DNA of 64,000 nt from Cellulosimicrobium cellulans (GCF_006539945.1 NZ_BJNZ01000002.1:124001-188000); one strand, 5' to 3'. Counted from the first letter of the stretch, positions 1 through 9,235 are shown. Notes: generated by a model from the sequence alone, not told the origin. Numbers and translations are program-made.

Positions 1-898
1 CCGTCGGGGTGATGCGCAGCGTCGCGGCGACGCGCAGCAGCGCCGCTCCGGCCGCCCTGGTGTTGGCCGTGACCGTACGCAGGTCGCGTTCGTCGAACAG
101 GTGACGGCGGTGGTCGAGGATCGGTATGTCGCTCATGTGGATGCCGGCCAGGACGACGGTTCCGCCGCGCGTGGTGGCGGACAGCGCGACGGGGACGAGC
201 TCGCCTGCGGGGGCGAAGACGATGGCAGCGTCGAGCGGCTCGGACGGTGCACCTGTCGCGTCGGTGACGAAGGTGGCTCCGAGGTGCCGCGCGAGGTCGC
301 GGTTCGCTTCTCCGCGGGTCATGACGAAGACGCGTGCACCGGAGGCGATGGCGATCTGCGCGGTGACGTGGGCGCTGGACCCGAAGCCGTAGATGCCGAG
401 GTTGCCGCCGGGTGGGAGGTTGGCTCGGGCGAGCCCCCGGTAGCCGATGATCCCGGCGCACAGCAGGGGCGCGGTCGTGGGCGCGTCTGCCTCGGCAGGG
501 AGCGGGTAGACGTAGGCGGCCGGCGCGGTGACGTGCTCGCTGTAGCCTCCGTCGACGTCCCATCCGGTGTACCGGGAGTCGGGGCACAGGTTCTCCCGGC
601 CGGTCCGGCACCAGCCGCACTGCCCGCACGTCTGGTGGAGCCAGGCGACGCCGACGCGATCGCCGGGGCGCAGGTGGTGGACTTCTGCCCCGGCCCGCGC
701 GACGGTTCCGACCACCTGGTGCCCGGGGACCACGCCGGGCCGGTGGACGGGCAGCTCCTGGTCGATGACGTGCAGGTCGGTGCGACACACCCCGCAGGCT
801 TCGACCGAGACGGACACCTCGTGCGACGCGGGGACCGGGGCAGGCTCGTCGACCAGGCGCAGCTCGCCCGGGTGCTCCCAGGCTCTCCATGCCCTCAT
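1..898 (-). CDS. Zinc-dependent alcohol dehydrogenase, 3' end cut by window edge
   Basis: Medium-chain zinc alcohol dehydrogenase, oxidising or reducing alcohols/aldehydes with a nicotinamide cofactor in the cytoplasm. Reading from the ATG at 896-898, the N-terminus has the catalytic-zinc motif CGVCRTDLH, then GHQVVGTV, the four-cysteine structural-zinc lobe CGQCGWCRTGRENLC, and the Rossmann turn GFGSSAH. About 299 codons are visible and the frame stays open to base 1, so the last few dozen residues lie outside the window. The start follows the stop of the upstream universal stress protein gene by 9 nt, so the two are almost certainly one transcript starting near 2.7 kb. Substrate is not determined. 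Confidence 0.9.
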   Translation of the reverse strand, partial: MRAWRAWEHPGELRLVDEPAPVPASHEVSVSVEACGVCRTDLHVIDQELPVHRPGVVPGHQVVGTVARAGAEVHHLRPGDRVGVAWLHQTCGQCGWCRTGRENLCPDSRYTGWDVDGGYSEHVTAPAAYVYPLPAEADAPTTAPLLCAGIIGYRGLARANLPPGGNLGIYGFGSSAHVTAQIAIASGARVFVMTRGEANRDLARHLGATFVTDATGAPSEPLDAAIVFAPAGELVPVALSATTRGGTVVLAGIHMSDIPILDHRRHLFDERDLRTVTANTRAAGAALLRVAATLRITPT

Positions 899-907
899 GG
901 CGTGCTT

Positions 908-1783
908 CTAGCGGTCGCGACGGGAGGGGTGCACCACGATGACCGTCCCGGGGGACCGTCGCAGCAGCCGGTCGGCGACCGATCCCAGCGCACGGGCGGT
1001 GGCGGGATGGTGGTGGCGCCCGCCGACGACGAGGACGTCCTTGGTCGAGACCTGAGACAGGACCTTGTCGGCGACGGGTCCCTCGGCGACGTAGAGGAAG
1101 GTATGGACGCCCGCGCGAGCCGCGACGGGGGTCACCATGGCGCTGATGCGCGAGGACGCGACGGACTTCCAGGGCTCCCCCGCCCCCCAGTCCTCGTAGA
1201 GCGCGTGGACGAGGGCTGGCGTCTGGACGGCGTGGACGACACGCAGCGGGCAGCCCGCGAGCCGGGCTTCCTCGACCGCGTACCGGACGAGGTCGTCCTG
1301 ATGGTCCTCGTCGGACAGCGCGAGCACGACGTGGTGAGGCGTGTCCGTGATGGCTATGGCGGGCACCACGACCGTGACGCCGCGGCCCGCGAGAGCCAGC
1401 CTGGTCGCGGTCGCGCCCAGGGTGGAGCGCTCGATGTGCTGGACGTTGCGTCCGACCACGACCATCGGGGCGGCCCCGACGCGGTCTCGGACCGCTGCGA
1501 CGAGGTCGCCCGGCGCGATCTCGCTGCGCAGGGACGGGTGACCGGGGTAGACGTGGTCGAGGTGCGCGGTCGTGGTGCGCAGCACGTCGCGGGCGTGCGC
1601 CGTCCGGGACACGAGCTCTTCCTCGCGCCGTGACGGACGGACGTCGCTGTCGTCGACAGCACTGAGCAGGGTGACGTCCTGTCCGTGGCGTGTCGCGGTC
1701 CGTGCGGCCCACAGTGCTGCGTGCAGGCTCGCTGGTGAACCGTCGACCCCGACGACGATGTCGTTGCCTGACATCGTGCTCAT
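908..1783 (-). CDS. Tandem-domain universal stress protein (UspA family)
   Basis: A 291-residue cytoplasmic protein with two Usp folds. Domain 1 opens with GVDGSPASLHAALWAA; domain 2 starts near residue 150 with VVLALSDEDHQDDLVRYAVEE and ends GGRHHHPATARALGS. The nucleotide-binding loop G-x2-G-x9-G(S/T) is imperfect in both halves: in domain 2 the second glycine is a histidine, so ATP binding is uncertain. The ATG is preceded by GAGGGAG. It sits between a second Usp gene (stop 12 nt upstream) and the alcohol dehydrogenase, forming a three-gene operon. Tandem Usp proteins of this kind are typical members of DosR-type dormancy regulons. Confidence 0.93.
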   Translation of the reverse strand: MSTMSGNDIVVGVDGSPASLHAALWAARTATRHGQDVTLLSAVDDSDVRPSRREEELVSRTAHARDVLRTTTAHLDHVYPGHPSLRSEIAPGDLVAAVRDRVGAAPMVVVGRNVQHIERSTLGATATRLALAGRGVTVVVPAIAITDTPHHVVLALSDEDHQDDLVRYAVEEARLAGCPLRVVHAVQTPALVHALYEDWGAGEPWKSVASSRISAMVTPVAARAGVHTFLYVAEGPVADKVLSQVSTKDVLVVGGRHHHPATARALGSVADRLLRRSPGTVIVVHPSRRDR

Positions 1784-1795
1784 CTCCCTCGTGTC

Positions 1796-2686
1796 CTAGT
1801 CGAGCTGCCCGTGACGGTCGGTGTCGGCGAGCTTGCGGGTGTGGGCGATGACCAGAGCGCACGGTGCGTTGACGACGACCTTGTCCGGTACCGAGCCGAG
1901 CAGCCGCCCGACAGCACGGGGGTGGTGGCGTCCGCCGAGCACGAGCAGGTCGAAGGCGGTGACCTGGTCGAGCAGGACGGTCGCGGGGTCGCCGGGGCGG
2001 GCCGTGGCATGGCAGGTGACGTCGGGATAGCGGTCGGACCAGCGGGCGGTCAGCTCCTTGAGCTCGGTGTGGATCTCGGGTTCCTCGCCGGCACCGGCCG
2101 CCCGTGCGACCTGTGTCGCCGGCTCGATCGCGTGCACGATCTCGACGGGACGGGTGCAGCTGCGCGCCTCGGCGAACGCCACCTCGAGCGCTGGGGTGGG
2201 GTCGTCGTCGAGGTCGACGCCGACCACGATCCGGTCCGGGGCGAGCCCGCGAGCCGTGGTCGGGATGATCGCGACCGGGCCGTGGGCGCGCGCGGCGGTC
2301 GCTGCCGAGACCGACCCCAGACCGCCCTGGTCCTCGCCCGAGCCGCGCTGCCCGACGACGACGAGGTCGGCATCGCGCGAGAACTCCACGAGCACGGCGG
2401 CGGCAGGACCGATGCTCACCGTGGCTTCGATGTCCGTCGCGCCGGGTGGGCGAGGATTGGCTCTGCCCAGGGCCCGGCGCAGGATGGCGTCGACCTCGGC
2501 GTCGAGCGCCTCGGGGATGTACGCCGGGACGGGCACGATCGGGCCGACGGGGACCGACTGGGCGTGCACGGCGCGCAGGCGGGCATGGTGTCGGTCCGCG
2601 ACCGCGACCGCCCAGTCGAACGCGTGAAACGCCTCGGGCGACCCGTCGATGCCGACGACCACCCCTCGTGACCATGTGTCGCTCAT
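1796..2686 (-). CDS. Tandem-domain universal stress protein (UspA family)
   Basis: A 296-residue two-domain Usp and the first gene of the minus-strand operon. Domain 1 begins GVVVGIDGSPEAFHAFDWA and contains GQRGSGEDQGGLGS, a near-canonical nucleotide loop. Domain 2 begins IVVGVDLDDDPTPALEVAF and ends GGRHHPRAVGRLLGS, again with His in place of the second loop glycine, as in the next gene. The 170-bp divergent spacer to the P-type ATPase carries GGGCCGTTCGGCAC at 2808-2821, the likely shared regulatory site. The start is the ATG at 2684-2686, preceded by GAGGTGAGGAG. Confidence 0.93.
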   Translation of the reverse strand: MSDTWSRGVVVGIDGSPEAFHAFDWAVAVADRHHARLRAVHAQSVPVGPIVPVPAYIPEALDAEVDAILRRALGRANPRPPGATDIEATVSIGPAAAVLVEFSRDADLVVVGQRGSGEDQGGLGSVSAATAARAHGPVAIIPTTARGLAPDRIVVGVDLDDDPTPALEVAFAEARSCTRPVEIVHAIEPATQVARAAGAGEEPEIHTELKELTARWSDRYPDVTCHATARPGDPATVLLDQVTAFDLLVLGGRHHPRAVGRLLGSVPDKVVVNAPCALVIAHTRKLADTDRHGQLD

Positions 2687-2807
2687 CGTTGATCATCTCC
2701 TCACCTCTCAGCGCACCACCCGTGCGCGGGAGCGACCAGGTGCGGGATACCCGGTACCACCGGTGACCTTGGGCCCTGGTGTCGTCCGCGGTCCGCCGCC
2801 GGGTGCC

Positions 2808-2821
2808 GGGCCGTTCGGCAC
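2808..2821 (+). promoter_or_regulatory. Candidate DevR-type box, site A
   Basis: GGGCCGTTCGGCAC lies in the divergent spacer between the Usp operon (start 2686) and the P-type ATPase (start 2857). Its core GCCGWWCGGC is an inverted repeat. An identical 14-mer occurs at 9079-9092, and two variants lie between the nitroreductase genes. Assignment to the local DevR-like regulator is inference from position and the gene set. Confidence 0.55.
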
Positions 2822-2856
2822 TTGGCCTGCGAGCGGCAGGAGACCTGTGATGGAGC

Positions 2857-5493
2857 ATGGGCAGTTGTGAGGACCGCCCGGCCGGCTCGAGCGCCCTCGA
2901 AGCACGTGAACCCGTCGCCCGCGGCCTGTCGGACGAGCAGGCGGCGCGCGAGCTGGCGCGCCACGGGCCCAACGCGTTGCCTCAGGTCCGGGGCCCCTCC
3001 GCGCCGCGCCGCCTGCTCGCCCAGCTGAGCAGCGTGTTCGCCGTCGTGCTGTGGTGCGCGGCGGCGCTGGCCTGGCTCGCAGGCATCGTCGAGCTCGCCG
3101 TCGCGATCGCGATCGTCGTGGTGCTCAACGCGGTGTTCGCCTTCTTGCAGGAAGCGCGGGCGGGTCGCGCGGCCGAGCGCCTGCGTGCGCTGCTGCCCTC
3201 GCGGATCATCGTCCGCCGTGCCGGACGCGAGCTCGGTGTGGTGACGAGCGAGGTCGTCGTCGGCGACATCGTGTGCCTGCGTGCGGGCGACCGCGTCCCC
3301 GCCGACGCCACCGTCACGGGGGCCGGGGAGCTCCTGGTCGACATGTCGTTGGTCACCGGCGAGAGCGAGCCGGTCACCCGGTCGGCCGGGAGCCCGGTCG
3401 TCGCCGGGTCGTTCGTCGTGGAGGGTGCCGCCGACGCGCGCGTGGACGCCGTCGGGGCGCAGACCGCGATCGCGCGGATCTCCCACCTGACGGCGGACGT
3501 ACCCGACCCTGTCACACCGCTGGCCCACGAGCTGCACCGCACGGTGCGTACGCTCGCCGTCGCGGCCCTGTGCGCCGGAGCGTGCTTCGCCGTGGTGTCC
3601 TGGGCGGTCGGTCGAGAGCTCTCCGACGCCTACGTCCTGGGGATCGGCGTCGTGGTGGCCCTGGTGCCCGAGGGGCTGCTGCCGACCGTGACCCTGGCGC
3701 TCGCGTGGGGTGCCGAGCGCATGGCCGACCGCAAGGTCCTCGTACGCCACCTCGAAGCGGTGGAGACTCTCGGGTCGGTCACCCTGGTGTGCACCGACAA
3801 GACGGGCACGCTCACCCAGAACGAGATGACCGTCGTCCGCGTCTGGACCCCCGAGGGTGCGGCGACCTGTGCGGCGCCCGGATACAGCCCCGACGGGCAG
3901 GTCACGTGTCCCTCCCAGGCTCGGGAGGCCGTCGTCGAGGCAGCCCGGTCGGCGGCTGCGGCCTCGGTCGGGTTCGCCCAGCACTCCGGAGGGCGATGGA
4001 TCCCGCACGGGGACCGTATCGACGTCGCCATCGACGTCCTCGCGCGGCGCCTCGGGGTGGACGTGGACCAGGACCGAGCCGCACTGCAGGCCGCGACCAG
4101 GTTCGCGTTCGACGCTCGACGGCGCCGAACCTCCACCTACCTCGACAGCCCCGGCGGGGGCCGTGTCTTCGTCAAGGGCGCGCCCGAGTCGGTGCTACCG
4201 CTGTGCACCGACCCACCAGGGCTGCTGGCCGCCGCCCGCCAGGAGGCGGAGCGGGGCGCTGCCGACGGGCTGCGGGTCCTGGCGGTCGCTTCTCGCCCGG
4301 CGGCCCGGCCTCCCGAGGGGCCTGGGGAGGCCGAGTCCCGACTGACCTTGGAGGGCGTCCTGTCGCTCGAGGATCCTCCGCGCGAGGACGCCGCCCACGC
4401 GCTGCGCGAGTGTCGGCGGGCCGGGGTCAAGGTCGCGATGCTCACCGGCGACCACCCGCAGACGGCGAAGAGCATCGCCGACCAGGTCGGGCTCCGGGGC
4501 GCGCAGGATCCCGTGCTGGTCGGCGCCGAGCTGCCCCAGGACGACGCCGACCTCGCGGCAGTGTTCACCCGCTCCGGCGTGGTCGTGGCGCGCCTGGCGC
4601 CCGAGGACAAGCTGCGCGTGGCGCGCGCCCTGCGCGCCCAGGGCGAGGTCGTCGCGATGACGGGAGACGGGGTCAACGACGCCCCTGCCCTGCACGAGGC
4701 CGACGTCGGTGTCGCCATGGGGCTCTCCGGCACGGACGTGGCCCGTGAGGCCGCGGACGTCGTCCTGCTCGACGACCGGTTCGCCTCCATCGTGGGGGGC
4801 ATCGAACAGGGGCGTGCGACCTACGTCAACATCCGGCGCTTCATCACCTACCACCTCACCGACAACGTCGCCGAGCTCATGCCGTTCGTGGTCTGGGCAC
4901 TCACCGGAGGACAGTTCCCGCTCGCGCTCGGAATCCTGCAGATCCTCGCGATCGACATCGGTACCGACACCGTCTCCGCCGTCGCGCTGGGCGCCGAGCC
5001 GCCCGCCCGGCACCTGCTGACCGACCCTCCCGCCGCCGGGCGGCTGCTCAACGGCACCGTCCTTCGCCGTGCGTTCGCGCTGTTGGGCCCGGTGTCCGCA
5101 GCGGCAGCCCTGCTCACGTTCACCGTGTGCCTGTGGTCCCACGGGTGGAGCTACGGCGAGCCGGTCGACGCTGCCGTCCTCGCCGCCGCCTCGGGTGCGG
5201 CGTTCCTCAGCGTCGTGCTGTCCCAGGCGGCGAACGCCTTCGCGTGCCGCAGCTCGACCAGGTGGCCGGGATCGCTGGGATGGACGACCAACCGGCTGCT
5301 CGTCGTCGCCGTACCGATCTCGCTCGCCGTCTCCCTGACGCTCGTTCTCGTGCCGCCCGTCGCGCAGGTCCTGGGTCAGGCCGCCCCCGGACCGCTGGGG
5401 TGGGCGTTGGCGCTCGCCTCGGCCGGAGCCCTGCTCGGCGTCGACGCGCTCGACAAGACATGGCGGGCACGTCGTCGGCTCCGGCGCGGTTGA
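2857..5493 (+). CDS. P2-type cation-transporting ATPase, CtpF-like
   Basis: Integral-membrane ion pump of 878 residues. Visible in order: N-terminal P-ATPase domain (GLSDEQAARELARHGPNALP); actuator loop TGES at about 167; PEGLLPTVTLALAWG at about 271 in the ion-binding M4 helix; phosphorylation motif DKTGTLTQNEMT with the aspartate at about 314; MLTGDHPQTAKSIA; hinge TGDGVNDAPAL at about 603; then C-terminal helices including LAIDIGTDTVSAVALG. PEGLLPTVT and DIGTD resemble type II (Ca/Na,K-like) pumps more than heavy-metal P1B pumps, and no metal-binding N-terminal CxxC is present. The mycobacterial DosR regulon likewise carries the type II pump CtpF beside a Usp gene. The transported ion is unknown. 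AGGAGA at 2838-2843 sits rather far (13 nt) from the ATG. Confidence 0.93.
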   Translation: MGSCEDRPAGSSALEAREPVARGLSDEQAARELARHGPNALPQVRGPSAPRRLLAQLSSVFAVVLWCAAALAWLAGIVELAVAIAIVVVLNAVFAFLQEARAGRAAERLRALLPSRIIVRRAGRELGVVTSEVVVGDIVCLRAGDRVPADATVTGAGELLVDMSLVTGESEPVTRSAGSPVVAGSFVVEGAADARVDAVGAQTAIARISHLTADVPDPVTPLAHELHRTVRTLAVAALCAGACFAVVSWAVGRELSDAYVLGIGVVVALVPEGLLPTVTLALAWGAERMADRKVLVRHLEAVETLGSVTLVCTDKTGTLTQNEMTVVRVWTPEGAATCAAPGYSPDGQVTCPSQAREAVVEAARSAAAASVGFAQHSGGRWIPHGDRIDVAIDVLARRLGVDVDQDRAALQAATRFAFDARRRRTSTYLDSPGGGRVFVKGAPESVLPLCTDPPGLLAAARQEAERGAADGLRVLAVASRPAARPPEGPGEAESRLTLEGVLSLEDPPREDAAHALRECRRAGVKVAMLTGDHPQTAKSIADQVGLRGAQDPVLVGAELPQDDADLAAVFTRSGVVVARLAPEDKLRVARALRAQGEVVAMTGDGVNDAPALHEADVGVAMGLSGTDVAREAADVVLLDDRFASIVGGIEQGRATYVNIRRFITYHLTDNVAELMPFVVWALTGGQFPLALGILQILAIDIGTDTVSAVALGAEPPARHLLTDPPAAGRLLNGTVLRRAFALLGPVSAAAALLTFTVCLWSHGWSYGEPVDAAVLAAASGAAFLSVVLSQAANAFACRSSTRWPGSLGWTTNRLLVVAVPISLAVSLTLVLVPPVAQVLGQAAPGPLGWALALASAGALLGVDALDKTWRARRRLRRG

Positions 5494-5533
5494 CCGCTGA
5501 TGCCTGCAGCCGGCCCCGAGGTGTGACGCCGGT

Positions 5534-6502
5534 CTATGACGTCGAGATCCTCGCGACGACGTCGTCGACGTCCCTGCGGGGAGTGTGTGGTCCGGGCGCG
5601 CTGCGGGCCAGCCGCAGGAACATCTGAGCGCTGGCGTCCGGGCAGTAGGCGGTCTCGATCTCGTGCCGCGTCGCGGGGTTCTCCAGGGCCCGGGTGGCGA
5701 ACGCGGCCTGCACGTCGTGCGTCGCCGCGACCAGGAGCATGCGCTCGAGCGCCTGCCCGGCGACGAGCCAGTTGTACGGCCCGTCGCCCACCGTGGTGAG
5801 GATCGCCAGATGCTGCCGACCCTCGAACGTCCGGGCCCCGCTCGTCTCGTCGCGCGTCGCAGGGTGGACGTCGGTGATCGGGTCGGCGTAGCCGGCGCGC
5901 ATCACGTCCATGGGCACCCCGTCAGGACGCCCGTAGTGCACACCCATCCAGCTCCGGTCGGTCTCCAGCGCGACCGAGGACGTCGAAGCAGCGGCTTCCG
6001 CACGACGCATCTCGCTCACGAGGTGTCCCGAGCTGATGCCGCCGGCTCCGAGGAAGACGACGTCCGCCTGCTCACGGCGCACCGCCCGACGCAGCTTCTG
6101 CAGCACCTCGACCTCCGGAACGCGTCCCCGGGCGTCGCCTCGCAGGGTGTGGCGGGTGAGGATCGCGGCGAACATCCCGGGCTCGTCGATCGTCGCGACG
6201 ACCCCAGGGCCCAGGGCCACGGTCGCGACGAGCAGCTCGTCGTCCCGGTCGGGCAGCAGCCGGACGGCTGCGTCGAACCCCTCGTGCTCGGCGGCGACGC
6301 GGACGTTCATCAAGAAGGCTCCGCAGCTGATGAACATCTCTCGCCCGCTCGGATCGATCCCGTCGAGCCTGCGGGCAGGGTCGGCCCGGACCTGCAGGAC
6401 TGCGCCGTCGCTGGCCACGGACCACGGCTGGCTGTTGAGCAGGCTCGGGGCACGCGTCCCAGCCGTCAGGACCCGATCGATCCTCCTGCCGCGACTGTCC
6501 AT
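5534..6502 (-). CDS. Acg-type nitroreductase-like flavoprotein
   Basis: Nitroreductase-superfamily protein of about 322 residues related to the mycobacterial Acg family (Rv2032/Rv3131 type). It opens MDSRGRRIDRVLTAGTRAP, then LLNSQPWSV (the family N/TQPW motif), REMFISCGAFLMNVRVA, and near the C-terminus VAGQALERMLLVAATH. The frame stays open to 6628, but the ATG at 6500-6502 fits the sister protein's N-terminus and follows a GTGAGGAC ribosome-binding stretch, so it is preferred. It is divergent from the paralogue at 6812. Acg proteins bind FMN but, where studied, lack classical nitroreductase activity, so the catalytic role here is open. Confidence 0.88.
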   Translation of the reverse strand: MDSRGRRIDRVLTAGTRAPSLLNSQPWSVASDGAVLQVRADPARRLDGIDPSGREMFISCGAFLMNVRVAAEHEGFDAAVRLLPDRDDELLVATVALGPGVVATIDEPGMFAAILTRHTLRGDARGRVPEVEVLQKLRRAVRREQADVVFLGAGGISSGHLVSEMRRAEAAASTSSVALETDRSWMGVHYGRPDGVPMDVMRAGYADPITDVHPATRDETSGARTFEGRQHLAILTTVGDGPYNWLVAGQALERMLLVAATHDVQAAFATRALENPATRHEIETAYCPDASAQMFLRLARSAPGPHTPRRDVDDVVARISTS

Positions 6503-6587
6503 GTCCTCACCCCGCTCGTCGGGCCAGGCGGCGCGCCCGCACGACGACGCCACCTCCCACGCTCGGCGCCGCCGCTGCGCGGCGGTA

Positions 6588-6601
6588 GGGCCGAACGACC
6601 C
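6588..6601 (-). promoter_or_regulatory. Candidate DevR-type box, site C
   Basis: On the minus strand this reads GGGTCGTTCGGCCC, matching 12 of 14 bases of GGGCCGTTCGGCAC. It is centred about 92 bp upstream of the minus-strand nitroreductase start at 6502. Confidence 0.45.
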
Positions 6602-6663
6602 GTCACCGGGCGCCGGACGGTTCGACACGCCGGGCGCCCGCTCGACTCACGCACCCCGCTGCC

Positions 6664-6677
6664 GGGCCGAACGGCCA
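6664..6677 (-). promoter_or_regulatory. Candidate DevR-type box, site D
   Basis: On the minus strand this reads TGGCCGTTCGGCCC, with the full GCCGTTCGGC core. It is centred about 141 bp upstream of the plus-strand nitroreductase at 6812. The rest of the 309-bp divergent spacer (6503-6811) shows only a weaker lookalike, GGACGGTTCGACAC at 6615-6628. Confidence 0.45.
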
Positions 6678-6811
6678 CGGGCCCCGATCCGTTCCACCCT
6701 GGTGCCGGGTCACTTCGTCGTCGTCTGCTGGAGGTACGAGCAGCTCGCGCGGCGGACGATCCGCCGAGGAGCTCATCACGCCGCATCGGCGAGCACCGGG
6801 AGGAGCCGGTC

Positions 6812-7789
6812 ATGGACGTCTTGGACTCACGGGTCGAGAGGATCCTCGCCGCGGCGGTACGCGCCCCCAGCGTGCACAACACCCAACCCTGGCAGGTGCG
6901 CACGACCGGCGACACGATCACGGTCCACGCGGACCCCTCCCGCTGGCTGCGTCACACCGATCCTCGACGTCGGGAGATGTTCATCAGCTGCGGCGCCTTC
7001 GTGCTCAACGCACGCGTCGCAGCCCGTCGCGAGTCTCTGACAGCCCAGGTCCGTGTCCTACCAGATCCGGACGACGAGCTGCTGGTCGCGACCATGGCCC
7101 TGATCCCCGCACTGGGTCCCGACATGGACGAGCTCGAGCTGTCCCTGGCCATCGGACGCCGTTCGACCTCACGTGAACCGTTCGAGGACCAGCCGCTGGA
7201 CGCCGACGTGCTGCAGGAGATCCAGACGGCGGCCCACGAGGAGGGGTGCGCGCTTCGTCTCGTCCAGCCCTCGGACCCGGCACGCGGACACGTGCTCGAC
7301 CTCGTGCGCCGCGCCGAGGACCTCGTGGCCGAGGACGACGTGGCCCGCGAGGAGGAGCTCGCGTGGACGGCTACCGGCCCCGAGCGCGAGGACGGCATCC
7401 CCCGTGAGCTGCTCGGCCCCTCGGGGACCGGTGAGGACCAGGCGCCGGTGCGCCGCTTCTCCCTCAGCACGGGGCACGGCGCGTTCGAGAGTCGCTCCAC
7501 CCTGGCGGTGCTCTCGTCCCCGGGCGACGACCCGTGCGACTGGATCGCCGCGGGCCAGGCGACCGAGCGCATGCTCCTGGTCGCGACGACCTACTTCGTG
7601 CGGGCGTCGTTCGCCACGACCGTGCTCGAGAACCCGACGACACGTCACGAGCTCCGCGAGGTCCTGAGCCTCGACGGCTTCCCGCAGATGCTCGCCCGGC
7701 TGGGATACAGCACGCTGCGCCGGTACAGCCCGCGGCGTTCGGTCGAGCAGATCCTCGCCCCCACGAGCGACGGCCCGTCCCCCGCCTGA
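6812..7789 (+). CDS. Acg-type nitroreductase-like flavoprotein
   Basis: Paralogue of the divergent gene at 5534-6502, 325 residues. Same landmarks: MDVLDSRVERILAAAVRAP, SVHNTQPWQVRT, RREMFISCGAFVLNARVA, DWIAAGQATERMLLVATTY and ENPTTRHELREVL. The ATG at 6812 has AGGAG at 6801-6805, a good 6-nt spacing. The pair probably arose by duplication of one Acg-like gene and is expressed outward from a shared regulatory spacer. Family knowledge links Acg proteins to DosR-controlled hypoxic survival in mycobacteria; the substrate is unknown. Confidence 0.9.
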   Translation: MDVLDSRVERILAAAVRAPSVHNTQPWQVRTTGDTITVHADPSRWLRHTDPRRREMFISCGAFVLNARVAARRESLTAQVRVLPDPDDELLVATMALIPALGPDMDELELSLAIGRRSTSREPFEDQPLDADVLQEIQTAAHEEGCALRLVQPSDPARGHVLDLVRRAEDLVAEDDVAREEELAWTATGPEREDGIPRELLGPSGTGEDQAPVRRFSLSTGHGAFESRSTLAVLSSPGDDPCDWIAAGQATERMLLVATTYFVRASFATTVLENPTTRHELREVLSLDGFPQMLARLGYSTLRRYSPRRSVEQILAPTSDGPSPA

Positions 7790-7944
7790 CGACCTGACGG
7801 GTGGGTAGCCGTCGCAGGAGAGCGTCCCGTGCTCGCGCCCCGCCCTCCGCACGGACGACGCGGCCCTCGCCCCGTCCTCGGCGAGGGTCACCTCGGTGCC
7901 GGTGCGACGGAGGCCACGTCCGCGACGGCTGGCGGCGAGGCAGG

Positions 7945-8982
7945 TCAGGCGGTGAGGACGACCTTGAGCGCGCCGGTGTCAGCGGCGTGCCCGAACACGT
8001 CGTAGGCGCGGTCGACGTCGTCGAGCGCGAAGCGGTGCGTGACGAGCTGCTCGACGGGCAGCTGTCCGTTCTTCACCATCGCGAGCAAGGTCGGGGTGGT
8101 GAACGTGTCCACGAGGCCGGTGGTGATGGTCAGGTCGCGGATCCAGTCGCGTTCCAGGTGCAGCGTCGCGGGTGCCCCGTGCACGCCGACGTTCGCGACG
8201 TGCCCGCCCGGGCGCACGGTCTCGACGCAGAGCTCGAACGTGCCGGGCGTCCCGACGGCCTCGATGGCGACGTCGGCGCCCAGGCCGCCGGTGAGGTCGC
8301 GCACCTGTGCGACCACGTCGGCGCGCGCGTCGAGGGTGTGGGTGGCGCCGGCGCGCTGCGCCGCGGCCAGGCGTTCGGACGCGAGGTCGACCACGATGAT
8401 GGCGCTCGGGGAGAAGAGCCTGGCAGTCAGGGTCGCGGCGAGACCGATGGGTCCGGCGCCCACGACGACGACGCTGTCGCCGGGGCGGACCGCACCGGCG
8501 AGGACGCCGACCTCGTAGGCGGTGGGGAGGATGTCGGCGAGCATCAGTGCCTGCTCGTCGTCGATCGTGTCGTCCAGCCGGTGCGTGGACAGCTCCGCGA
8601 AGGGCACGCGGACCGTCTCGGCCTGGGTCCCGTCGATCCTGTGCCCCAGGATCCAGCCACCGCCGCCCAAGCACTGGCCGAAGCGGCCCTGACGGCAGTA
8701 GGAGCAGCGGCCGCATGCGGTGATGCAGGAGACCAGCACGCGGTCCCCTTCTCGCAGGGTGCTCACGGCGCCCCCGACCGCGGTGACCGTGCCCACGGCC
8801 TCGTGCCCGAGCACGCGTCCGACGTCGACCGTCGGGACATCTCCCTTGAGGATGTGCAGGTCGGTGCCGCAGATCGTCACCGCGTCCACGTGCACCAGGG
8901 CGTCGTGCGGGTCCTGCACGACCGGGTCGGGCACGTCCCGCCACGCGCGGCGGCCTGGGCCGTCGAACACCAGAGCCTTCAT
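7945..8982 (-). CDS. Zinc-dependent alcohol dehydrogenase
   Basis: Cytoplasmic medium-chain dehydrogenase, 345 residues. Start MKALVFDGPGRRAWRDVPDP, catalytic zinc motif CGTDLHILKGDVPTV, GHEAVGTV, the structural-zinc cysteines CGRCSYCRQGRFGQC, Rossmann motif GAGPIGLAA, and downstream GLGADVAIEAVG. The frame is open to 9246, but the ATG at 8980-8982 gives the family N-terminus and has GGAGG just upstream. It is divergent from the Usp gene at 9236, and the spacer carries the exact box GGGCCGTTCGGCAC. This is one of three zinc dehydrogenases in the window, two of them in the dormancy island, suggesting fermentative redox balancing under low oxygen (inference). Confidence 0.92.
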   Translation of the reverse strand: MKALVFDGPGRRAWRDVPDPVVQDPHDALVHVDAVTICGTDLHILKGDVPTVDVGRVLGHEAVGTVTAVGGAVSTLREGDRVLVSCITACGRCSYCRQGRFGQCLGGGGWILGHRIDGTQAETVRVPFAELSTHRLDDTIDDEQALMLADILPTAYEVGVLAGAVRPGDSVVVVGAGPIGLAATLTARLFSPSAIIVVDLASERLAAAQRAGATHTLDARADVVAQVRDLTGGLGADVAIEAVGTPGTFELCVETVRPGGHVANVGVHGAPATLHLERDWIRDLTITTGLVDTFTTPTLLAMVKNGQLPVEQLVTHRFALDDVDRAYDVFGHAADTGALKVVLTA

Positions 8983-9078
8983 GATCTCCGCCTCCTCGAT
9001 CTTGCCCTCGCTCGCTGCCTCCTCCACGTCAGCACCTCGCCCCGCGTGCTGGTAGGACCACATGTCCCGTGACGGATG

Positions 9079-9092
9079 GGGCCGTTCGGCAC
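9079..9092 (+). promoter_or_regulatory. Candidate DevR-type box, site B
   Basis: GGGCCGTTCGGCAC, identical over 14 bases to site A at 2808-2821, lies in the 253-bp divergent spacer between the alcohol dehydrogenase (start 8982) and the Usp gene (start 9236). Confidence 0.55.
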
Positions 9093-9235
9093 CCCTGTCC
9101 GCTCCCGCAGTCCGCAGGGCCCGCGCCCCACGAGCCGAAGTGCTCACCCGCCCGAGAGCACCACGGCACTGGTTCCTGGTCGGTGCCGCGACGAACGTGG
9201 GAGCAAGCGCGAACCACCGTGTCGGGAGGGTCATC

